Source of the DNA: Alitta virens
Lineage: Eukaryota; Annelida; Polychaeta; Phyllodocida; Nereididae
Reading direction: 5' to 3'
NCBI GenBank assembly: GCA_932294295.1
Contig: OW028585.1
Coordinates: 13,300,771-13,364,770, forward strand
DNA: 64,000 nt
Numbering within the stretch: position 1 is the stretch's first letter; each line of letters opens with the position of its first letter. A program made the translations under genes and the position numbers. Below are positions 49,401 through 61,400 of the stretch, piece after piece. The notes beneath the pieces were generated by a model. The model was not told the origin of the DNA. It ran no database searches and was given only the letters and a program-made list of their open reading frames with translations.

Positions 49401-52400
49401 CCTCGCTTTTAAGATTAGCCCACCATTAAGACAATCAATTCTGAAAGCAAAGATGATCTTAATGACAAGATTGTGCTGTATATAAATGTTTGTTTCTTTT
49501 ATTTTCCAGGCTGTTTCTTCTTCATTCTTATGTACACTGGTTCAAATGTCCTCCCTGTGGCTCGGTTCTTGAAATACACTCATCTCAAACAAGCATTCAG
49601 GTCGGAAGAGGTATGTATTAATTAGGTCACAATGATTTATCGTACCCTGGCTGACATTGGCTCAATAGACCCTGGACTGGAGTCAGTTGAAAATCCAATT
49701 TTACTTCGCATCTTTTTTTGGTTCTGCGAGTCAATGGAGATGACGTCACGCATACTCAGAATTCAGTGTGTTTGCGCGGTTTCCAGAAGAAAGTAGCTTT
49801 TACTTCGCTGCATATTTTCGGACTTATTTACCTCAATTTATGGACTTTCATTACCGATCTATTACTCCTGGATTGTCCCCGGACATCAAGAGACTCGTTA
49901 TCGAACCTTTGATAACGTTCTGATCCGTGTTGACTTAGAATTATGAAATTCAACTGGTGGTTTCAACCACTTGACAAAATACAACTCCAACTAGTTTAAT
50001 ATAAATTGTGACTAATTTCAACTACATGCACACAAATGTAATGCGGAAAATTACCTTTTAAACGATAATCGGGATTTAAAAACAACTTGCTACATGAAAA
50101 AAATGCTGTATGAACCCAGCATTTCTATTTGAAGAACAGTTCGCTGTTATATGTTAAAAAAGAAATCAGATTCTCATGCAATTACAGCCCAAATATTTTT
50201 TTTTGCAATTATTGAATCAAACAATAGCATGTGTATAAGAGGCACTATAGCGGCAAATTCTGAATCTAAACACTCCGGAGTGGCCTGAAAAAAGGGGAAG
50301 TTTTCTTAAGTTGAAGGAACTAATTTATCCACAAAAATACAACGCAAAGTTAGGAAATACGATGGCGACTGGTGAGTTTAATTAGTCACTAGTTGTAAAA
50401 AATATAAGGACGACTTTCGGAAGGAAATTCGACTGACAAATTCAACTGTTTGGAACGACTCCGGGGTCAATGACTCAATTGCGCTGCCCCCCCCCCCCCC
50501 CCCCTAGGTATTACTTCTAGATATGAGCACAGCTTTATGGATATATTTTTGTTTCAGATCAAATCATCAGACATTATGCAAAGGAGCATTCTTGGACCAA
50601 TATTACCCGAAGCGATGATCTGTTATTTGGAGAATTACGAAGCGGAGAAATTCGCCCAGATATTTCTGGGAGAGTTCGACACTCCGGAAGCTATCTGGAG
50701 TAGTGAAATGAGGTGAGATAGGAAGATGAATGACAGTTTGTTTGAAAAACATGAAATGTGGGAAAGAAAAGATTGTTTAAAAATGGAAAGATTAAATTTT
50801 GTTCAACCAAATTAGAATGAGAATATTAGTAGTTGCCTATTATACTAAGAATGTTTTTACTAATCAAATTAATATTTAGTGATATGGTTGGTGATAGATT
50901 GCAATGAAGATTTACCAGACAATGAAACTAAAATTTCAGTTCCATAAGCAGAAAGTAGCCAACATACTGAATAAATACTTCTTCTCGCGTTAATCGTATC
51001 TTCTTATCATAAACCAGATCCCTATTTCTTTACATTTTATATTTTAAGTGAAAAATATTGGCAGAGAACTAGGTTTGAGGCATCAGTTCTAGAACTATGA
51101 ATATGTTTATGGGCAAAGAAAAAATTATCCTCCTTGAAAGTTATGAAAAATTAGGGAACGGAAATTACTTTAGTGAAAAGGTTGATCCCAGCTAACACGG
51201 CTGATCTGGTTGACGCTGGACCAGTGTTGGCCGAAATCGCCCGATGCCCAGCCGACATCGAGCTGACATAGAATGTTATCAGATTCCGATTCAAAATCAT
51301 TTATTTATCTCCGAATATAAATAAACAAACAATAATAATTCAAAATAACAATGAATGGTTTGAGAGCTAGGCAACCCTTCTAAGGTCATAATATCACCGC
51401 TACTGAAGGGCTGCCCAGCAACAAATATTCAATAAAATTATATTAAATTCTAGCCCACACACATGGTGATAATTAAAGAAATAAGGTTGAAATCTTTGTT
51501 GCAAGAAATTGTTACTAATTAAGTGCTTTAGGTCGCTCTCTTTTCTGATAGATTTAACTTGATATTTTTCAGGCGCATGGCAATAGAGAAGATTGCCAGC
51601 CACCTAGCGGACTTTTCACCTCGGTTGCAAAGCAACACCCGGGCGTTGTACCAGTATTGTCCTATCCCTGTGATGAACTACCCGCAACTTGAGCATGAAC
51701 TATTCTGTAACATCTACTACTTGAGGCATCTCTGTGATATAACTCGATTCCCCGACTGGCCGATCAAGGAACCTGTGAGTGTGTTAAAGTGATAATTATC
51801 TTGTAATCAGGAGAAGACGAAGCCTTTGGCGTTCGTTGTTAGAGCTCACCAGGTAGCACCACCTACATGATAAAAATGTGTCTCTAAAAAAGTTAATATG
51901 GGATTTAAAGGCCTGAGAAGGCAGAGAATGTAATATTAGATTGTAATATTAGAATGTAATATTAGATTCGCGTGCTGCGCTAACATTGCTTTATTTGCCA
52001 CTGTTCACATGCATTCAGTGGATAACAAAATCTGTTATTTTATATCATATAAACGGCCTTTAGGCAATTGGTATTGAAGTTTAAAGACAATTTGTAACTA
52101 GTTCATTTAGTTGATAGAGTATTTCCTTGATCAATGTCTTTACTTGTCTGCATTTGTCAACAGGTGAAACTTCTGAAAGACATTCTAGAAGCTTGGAAGT
52201 CAGAAGTGGAAAAGAAGCCCCCGACTATGTCGTTAGAAGATGCTTACGAGGTCCTCAATTTGCCAAAAGGGGAAGGAGGGTAAGATGCAATAAGAGATAA
52301 GACAAAATGACAAAACACAAAAGATGAGATGAGATTAGAAAATAAGACAAGATTAGAAAAGATTTGATATATGTCTGAAAATCTTGAATGCAAGTTTAAG

Positions 52401-55400
52401 TTTGAAACATGAAATGCAGTTGCTGACCTTGGACTCAATTTATAAAATTATAGCTTTTAGGTGTTCCATTTAAAAGGGGAGGGGGTGGACAGGCAAATTT
52501 TCACTACCGCACGCCTGCTTTTGTGTTTTGATAGAACCACCCCCCTCCCCCTTATTTTTTAATTAAGATATTATTGAAATACTGATCAACCACCCCCCTC
52601 CCCCTCTTTTTCTCTTTTGGAGAACGCCTCCCCCCCCCCCTCCCCCACTTTTTCAAAAACCTTCCTGTCCACCCCCTCTCTTTTAAATGGAACCGCCCTT
52701 ATGAGGTCCTCAATTTGCTCTATTAAGGAGGATTGGACAAGAAATGAAAAGATAACAAAACTTAACAAAACATAACACAACATTACATACATGACACATT
52801 TTTACATCATGAATTAATTAGAAGGTTTTTAGGTCACATGTATTGACCTTTGACCTAATTTACAGTGTTTATAAACCTCTGTTGATATACGACTTACTGG
52901 TGTAAATTCTAATTAAAGTTTATTATAACAAGACTCCAGATTTAGTCAAGATAATGTCATATATTTTGTCATAACATTTCTGGTCTATTTTCAGTCACGA
53001 TGAAGCAAAAATCAGGAAGGCGTATTTCCGGCTGGCTCAGAGATACCATCCAGATAAAAATGCTGATGGACGGGTAAAATTCAGTTTTATTTTTTGCTAT
53101 TATTTACATATTCGATTTTGTAAGAAGTAAACCCACTCCCCCCCCCCCCCCCCCCTCTTTTTTTTAATGATTTTATTTAGATATTTTGAAATGATGGTAG
53201 TCAACTCTTTTAAGGGAAAAAGTAGACTCAGAAATTTTTTTTTTGAAAAACGAGGGTCCCTCCAAAGAGAAAAATAAGGGATAGGGTGGATGACCAGTAT
53301 ATTCTTTATATCTTAATATAGAAAAAAGGGGGATCTTCTAAAAACAAAAGCGTCTGAAAATCTTCAGGTCCAGCCCCCCACTCCATTTTTTCAAATGGAA
53401 GCGCCCCAAGAAAAGTGACAATATAATTGTGAGACATACAAACTCTTGCCGCGCTGGTCACATCTGGGCTCATAAAAAAGACCCATGTAACCTCCCCATA
53501 ATGCCCCTTAACATCAAACATAAATAAAATGGCTGTAGCAGTTAAACTGTTCATCTTGCCCAAGTTGGAGTTTTTATTGGCAATGTTACGATCTTTCTAA
53601 TGATTTTATTTAACTTCGTATTTATTATTTTTAAACAGGAAATGTTTGAGAAAGTGAACAAGGCTTACGAATTCCTCTGCAGCAAATCCAAATTAGTCGA
53701 AGGTCCAGATCCCAAAAACATCGTTCTCATTTTACGAGCACAAAGTATTTTGTTCTCTCGTTACAAAGAGGGTGAGTTGTACTAATGTGTTAAGCGTATT
53801 CTTCAGTTTTGATGAAAATAATCTCCGAAAAGTGTTTCGCAGATGCTTAGTAGATCACATTGACATTATTTTGATGGCGAAGAGCCCAGAAATGTGCCAC
53901 AAATTCGTGTGACAGTGACAAGAAATGGCTGCATCTGGATACTACGAGTGATTATCAGTTGTCATTAAGCCACAAATTACTGATTTTAATATGTACCCCG
54001 CTCAAAATTTCAATCTTGTACAATTGACCAATAAAGTGAATTGTAATATTTGGTTGTCATGACATCACAACAGCCTGATGTTTTGCTTCTCCATTATACT
54101 GGCGTAGTTTGAATTCGATCATAATGTAATATTTCATGTCTCGGAATGTGCTTCATATTTTAAAATTGTGGTATCTTTCTAACTTTGCAGTTCTCGAACC
54201 GTACAAGTACGCTGGTTACCCAATGTTAATCAAGACAATACGTTTGGAAACCCACGACGATGCTTTGTTCTCCAAGTCCGCTCCGTTGCTAAGCGCTGCG
54301 GCTGAATTGTGCTATCACACGGTCAACTGTTCTGCTCTTAATGCGGAGGAACTCAGAAGAGAGAATGGCATTGAGGTAATTGATAAATTTGACTATGTAT
54401 TTCTATTTATTGTTAATTTTAATGGATTATACAAATGTCGTACATGTAATGATACAATTTAACATTGAAATTTTGTAGTTTGTGACGTAATTGTGATTTT
54501 GGCTACCTTGTTTTAGTCCATTGATTACATTTGCTTATTTTCCATGTAGTTCATTCCAAAGATATGATGCATTTCTTTCCAACTGCTTGCACCATGTCGG
54601 GCCATTTTGCCGTCAGCTCAACACACAAGAGGGCGCTTGATTCATTGTGTGACAATATGACTCTAGTGGTGAATTTAAGAACCTCAGACATGTGCCAGAA
54701 CTTACGTAACATGTGCTTTGCTAATTTAATTGATGTTTTTACTCCATTATAATTTGTAGGTATTACAAGAAGCCTTCGATCGATGTGTCAGTGTTCTTAG
54801 TCAAGCTTCCAAACCAACTGATGTTGCTGTTCAGGTAAAGAAACCTTGCTATATTTTCAGTCTGCTATATTTATTATTGTGGTTTTGTTTTCTGTAACAT
54901 TAGGATTTAAAATGAATATCCACCTGAACATTTTCTGCCCCCTCCCCCCCTCTTTATTAAATTGAACAGCCCTCAGTAACATTTATGTCCAATTTGCAGC
55001 ACAAATTGGTCATAAATGTTAAAAGTTTCTCACTAAAACTTTCTTTGAAATTTTTACTGAAAAACAAACAAGTATTTATTCTGGAACGTACTATAGTTTG
55101 ACCATATTCTTTGCAGGTATGCAAACATATAGCGAAATGCTACGGAGTTGCATCACAGTTCGAAGGATGTCGAGAAAAGATCCAAGAAACACCAGCGATC
55201 GTAAAAGATTTGTGTAGGATTTTGTACTACAAGGTATGATTTTCTTTTAACTTTGTGCATTCGTAGTACAGTGGTGGTGGGTGATGGGTGGATTAGGGCT
55301 TTACCGGTACACGGATAACGATATGGGTATTTATGCAGAGCAAATAAGACAACCTGCTACTCAGATGTTCAAGTTTTTTTTAAGAAAAATATCAGCATGT

Positions 55401-58400
55401 TATTATTGCAGTGGCATTGAAGAACAGTCTGGAATTATTCCCAAAACATTTGTTCATTATATTTCATTGAGGATTTTCAGTATTGTAGGCTTTGGTTTTT
55501 CTTCTATTAATGCAGCTTAACGTATCATGATACGTATCGTATAGGTTTTACTGTATCGTGATACGTATCGAATCAATTTAATGATAAAGGTGTACAGCCT
55601 TAGTGTTGAGACATTAAGAAACTTTCTTGCAGTATTTTTGATATGACATTTATTATGATTATACATTTTCCATAATCTTGACATCTTGTTCGTATTTTCA
55701 GAACGTCCCTCAACTTTGTGCGGTCGTCTGCGAATGCGCGAGTTCTTTCTGCGTTGACTTCTGGCTCCAGACTCATCTGCATCAGTGCGGTATATTGTGG
55801 CATCTGTTGCTCTTTCTGTTTAATTACGATTACACGCTAGAAGAAGGAGGGGTGGAGAAGAACGATGAAACTAATCAACAGGTAGGATTATCTCATCATT
55901 ACGTCTGCCTGCCGTTGTGCTTTTGGCATTATTTTGTAAAAAAATTCATGTCGCTGTAACATTTCAATTTATTCAATTCTTCAGCTGTACGCCATAATTT
56001 AAATCAGTTAGATTGCTTAGAAGCAAGTTTAAGCAACAGGTGGCTCCACCATGCAAACTCCCTCTGATGGTGAAATCAGTTATTATACATGCCAATGACA
56101 TAGAGACCATTTAACGCTCGAAAGCTTAGGGTTGTTTATTTCGCTTCATGAATTTTCTGTGACCAAGATTGTGTGCTATTTATTGAACACATATTTAATA
56201 ATTTATTGACTTTTACTGATTTTGATCTACGAAAATAACTTTAATTTTGGAAAAATGTTGTGTTTGTTTTGCATGTTGTTCATGCATATGATAAGATCTT
56301 GTGTATACTGTACGACTGCAGTTTTGATGCACCTAATTTCTTGTGAACCATAAAACAAGCTTTGGAGACTATTAGTAATAGAGTCTTTTCACTGAAGAGC
56401 CCTGAGTTCAGCAAGACATAAGTCCTTCCTCTCCACTTATGACTCATTTTGCTTTTCAGACAATAAATATAACTGTCTCAGAAAAATAACAAAAATCAAA
56501 TGAATGATAAGGTGTCAAAAATACATTAAAAATTCTGCTGCTAGGATGCCCTTTGCTTCAGCCAATCACAGCCAAGAGCGGAAACTTTTTCAGCCAATAG
56601 AATTGCAGTATTCTGTCATTCCACCTGGTGGGAATATAGAGAACCTTCCGTGAAAATCCACTATTGCTTTCAGTAGAAAGATTGGGCTATTATTTGTCAA
56701 TAGACGGATCTATAAGTAACTGCGACCAAACCATAGTTTAATGACGTCATCTAATGCGACGTCATTAACTCCACTCCATGACCTTATTGTATGATGACGT
56801 CATCAACCAATAGTTGGGCGCAGTTACTGCTAGCTCCCTCTGTTGATAAAAAGTAGCCCGTTCAATTTGTAATCTTGTTGCGTGCAAATATCGCTTATCA
56901 CTTATCACTTATGATTATTCCATTGTAGGAGGTGGCCAACAAACTAGCACGTCTTAGCATCTACTGCTGCGCTCGTCTGGGTGGCTATTTACCGGGAGAA
57001 TTGACAACGCCGGACAATCCTGCAGTGAAGAAGTCTCTCATGGCGATGTTGACGACTTATTTGGCAGGAAAACTGGGCCAGAACAACCCTGCAGAGGTGA
57101 GCGTTTAGTTTGACAATTCAGTTTATATCGTTTCATATTGTTTTATTCCTATAAAGGTGACGTACGGCATTATTTTTTAAGTTAGTTTACGATCAGCTTA
57201 AGTTTCGCATCTTATAATATTAGCTTACCGATATGGCAAAGAGTAGCTAGTAAGAGGGGAGACTTCCTAATTTTTATAAGCCATGTCAGGGTTAGTTTTT
57301 GGCGACAATATTTAGGGTCCTTTGCTCTATTGACGTCATAATCGTAACAATGGCAAGTGATGTCATTGTGATTGTTGTTATTGTGACGTCATATTTCTGC
57401 GAGCTTGAAATAATGTAAAAAACTAACAAAACCACAAATAAGTATTTATAAAATGTGTGTTTCCCATGTAAACATTTATTGGATTATTTGAATTTCATTA
57501 GTGTACTTTAAATGAATTTCTAATAAAGCCTACAGGTTTCCATCACAAAAGCTGGTCTCTCAGCGGGCTTGTCATATTGTGAAAAGCTAACCCTGAACTG
57601 GCTGACATTGGTTCAATTTCACTATCCTCTCTAGGTGTTATTACTCTGTGATTATGGCTGAACTTCATATCAATCCATCCTTATTCAGTGTTCCGGCTAG
57701 GATTTGAATTGGGCATGACGCACAAGGATATTAAATAGACTCAGCTATTTGAAAAACAAAATTCAGTTAAATGCCAACAAAATCGGGCATGGCGCAGCAC
57801 CATGCTCAAATGGCCTAGCTGGAACACTGTTCATTTATTAGTACAGTGTACTGGACTCGAAAACTTCTGTGTCAGTTGAAACTATTCAACTGCAATATTA
57901 ACGTTACTGCAGATAATCAGTGACATAGTGACATGGTTTGTCTCAGCTAGTGTCTAATTTGATTGGCCATTAATGGGGAGAAAAGTAACGGAGCCAACAG
58001 GGGGCACTATGACCGTAGTTCATGAGAAGACAATAAGATGACGTCACTACTTAATTGTTACATTGATGATGTCACAATATAGATGACGTCATCAAACAAT
58101 GCTTATCTGCTACGGTCTCAGTGACCTCTGGTGGTACTTTTTCATCCCATTATTAGTCTCTAAATCTCATCCTCGCAAAATCTTTACAGTCTGAGAACAC
58201 TGATCATCTGGAACAGGTTGGTTAAGATACATTTCCGCATAACCCCATTAGCGTAGTAGTCAGTTATTTCATTTTCATCATTAAAATGCACTTTTGGTGT
58301 ATTTTATTTTATATTATTTTTTTTCAAAATGGTGGTAGTCATTATGTTTAGCGGTTATTTCTGGATATAAATGTTAATTTTATTGGTGGTATATACATTC

Positions 58401-61400
58401 AATTTCATAACTAGCTTTTACTTTATTTAACGTCGGAATTGGTGGTGATGGCATAATGCTGAGTACTAGTGTAGAAAACTATATATATACTTCAGAAACT
58501 GTTCAGTTGAATGCTTCAGAAGTTTATTTTTGTTGTTATGTATCAGCCATACAATTGATATTTCAGTATAGTTTGCGTTCATTTTAATTGCCCGTGAATA
58601 GACTCTTCGTAATCATGGTACCGCATAACATTGGTGCAACATTTTGTTTCATTTGTCATTTTCCGCATGCTTTGCATAGTGTAGTCGAGTAGATATTTAA
58701 ACTTTTTTCTTGAACTTTCACTCATATCTGTTTAATTAGCCTTGAAATGTATTCTATTTTTATACATACATTTGTACCTTGATGTCTATTTCAATGTCTG
58801 TTTCATGCGACTTGCAGCAAGCCTTATCATCTCATCATTACGTCTGCTTCTGGCAGCTGGTCATATGTGGTGACTAGCTTCGGACTAGTGACATTTATAC
58901 AGCTGGCGCGGATCCAAAGGGGGTGGGGGGCGCCTTGTTTGGGGCTAATTTTACATTGCCGATAATTCCCATCAATGGTAATTTAATGAAGGTGCCCCCG
59001 TCAGATTTTCTGGATCGCCGCTGTACAGTATGTTAAAACTCAAAGAATACTGGTCTGCCCGCAGTTGAAAATATTTTATGTAATTATCAAGAGTCCTCTT
59101 TGGCTAATTTTCACCATTTTTCTTTTCTTTTTCTGCAGGTGTTGAAAATCTTAAACAGCAACACAGAAAATCCGTATTTGGTTTGGGACAACTCAACGCG
59201 AGCTGAACTCTGTGAATTTCTCGCTGATCAACAACAACAAAAGATCAGAACCGTAAGATAATCTGTTTAGTTTCTGAATTATTTAGAATTTCAACATGTC
59301 ATATCAGGTCGTGTAGTGGTCAGGGGAAAAGTCATGGAAAAGTTAAATTTCTTCCAGGTCATGGAAAAATCCGGGAATTTTTATTTGGGTCAGGGTAAAA
59401 TAGGAAAATTAAAAAAGTCAGAGAAAGGTCATTGAAAAGTGAAATTTCTTGCAGGTCATGGAAAAGTCTGGGAATTTTAAAAAGTCAGGGAAAAGTCATG
59501 GAAAAGTGAAATTTCTTCCAGGTCATGGAAAAGTCCGGGAATTTTAATTTGGGTCAGGGAAAAAACAGGAAAATTAAAAAGTCATGGATTTTTTTTGATT
59601 TTTTTAACAATGTCCATACCATGTAACGCATGTTTAATATTGCTAGATTTCTCTTGGACCTGAAAATGTTAACGGATTATAATTCTTAAGGATAATAAAA
59701 AGAGATCCGATGATTATATAGATGTCACATGACGATCTCGCCATTATATTTTTGTTTAACGGTCTGTGATTTGATGCATCCAAACTGTCAACTTTCAGTC
59801 ATGGAAATTCATATTGTAGAAAGTCTGGCGTTTTTTTTTTATCTACTGCTGGACACTTTGTATTTGAAAAGTACATCAATTGAGACAATTCTATTGTCTT
59901 AAATTTATAAGAAAATAGAATAGATCTGTAGTTTTATTTTATTTTATTTTAGGGAGAATGTGATCCAGACTTTGGCTCCAATTTTGAATTCACGACGCAC
60001 TCCAAAGAACTGATCATTGGAGAAATATTTGTCCGGGTTTATAACGAGCAAAGTACCTTCCCTCTTGAGGTGAGATATTCGTGTGATTTATATAATAAAT
60101 TGAATATGTTTTGGTGAATTATTTGTACCATTTTCGTGCAGAAAACTTTCACAAATAATTGATTTTGTTGCCTGGTGCTAACATTGCCAATGTTCGCAAA
60201 ACATTTTTGAGACTTACTGAATTTTGGAATTATCGTGCCCCTCAAAAAAAGTAGAAAAAAGATACAACAAACTTATATTCAGAGTTTCGATGGTACGATT
60301 AACGGCAACAACAACTTGTCTGGTAAACTGGTTATTGAGCTTTTTTAAATGGGCTACATCTGATCGAAACTCGGATGTCGTAGCTGAGTTCAATGTCACC
60401 TAGAGATGGTCAACTGATAATTTTTCTCGGGGAAAAATTCCGGAATTTAGTCTTTATTATCTTATGAAACAATATGAAACCTGTTCCTATTATCTTTTGA
60501 AATACTAATATAATTCGTCATATTTTGAGTACTTTTTTGACGTTTTCAGAACGCCAAAGGCTTCACAATTGATCTCCTAGACTACTTGGGTAGCCAAGCG
60601 CAATATCTTCATTCCCTCATGTCTCTAAATAAACAAGCAGTGGCCGCCCAAGCGAGATCACAACGGATGCAACACGTCGAGATGGCTTTGGAAGCTTTGA
60701 GAAACGTCATTCGTAGCAATCCTGGTGGGTATTTTAATATTTAATATTTAGTAGATACGCTGATGTTCAAATGTACTCAATCACTTGCTTTGATTATCAT
60801 ACGATTATGTACAAAGTAGAGTGTTGATATTACCGGAACAAATTACCTCTAGGTGGCGCATTGTGACAGAATTTGCACACGACAGCTGCTGCCACCTGTT
60901 GTACTTTGCATTTAACTCATTTCTTGTTATAAACCTCATTTGCCGGCCTTTTTTATTGGCCTTTCAATAGATATGTACATGATTAGAAGTTGCTCATGGA
61001 AATACGGTGTCTCTGTGATACAGAGCACTCTATAAAATATAAAGTAACCGACAAACGATCCAATGATTCATATTCATGCAACTGGAGATAAGGGGATGGT
61101 ATTCAGACGGAGAATAGGGATAAAATTATTTGATGACTTATTGAATTATTGAATTGAATTATTGAATAAAGCCACTCTTCCCAAAGAAGGCTTAATGACA
61201 TGCCGCTTCAGGGAAGAATACTGTTACAATTGTATTAAATTTAATGCGGAAGAAAATGAAATCAAAGGAATTTGGTGTTATTGTAGAAGATAATGATATG
61301 TAAATTTGATTTTTAGGCCTATTAAATTTGCATGAGTAGCAATTTGGTATATTAGATTCCTCAAGATAAACCTCAAATGTTGTCTTTTTGACGTGGTGGA

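Noticed and set aside
49193..49429. Possible extra exon in intron 32
   Set aside because: The open frame lacks splice sites of matching phase and has no similarity to RME-8; exons 32 and 33 join in frame without it.
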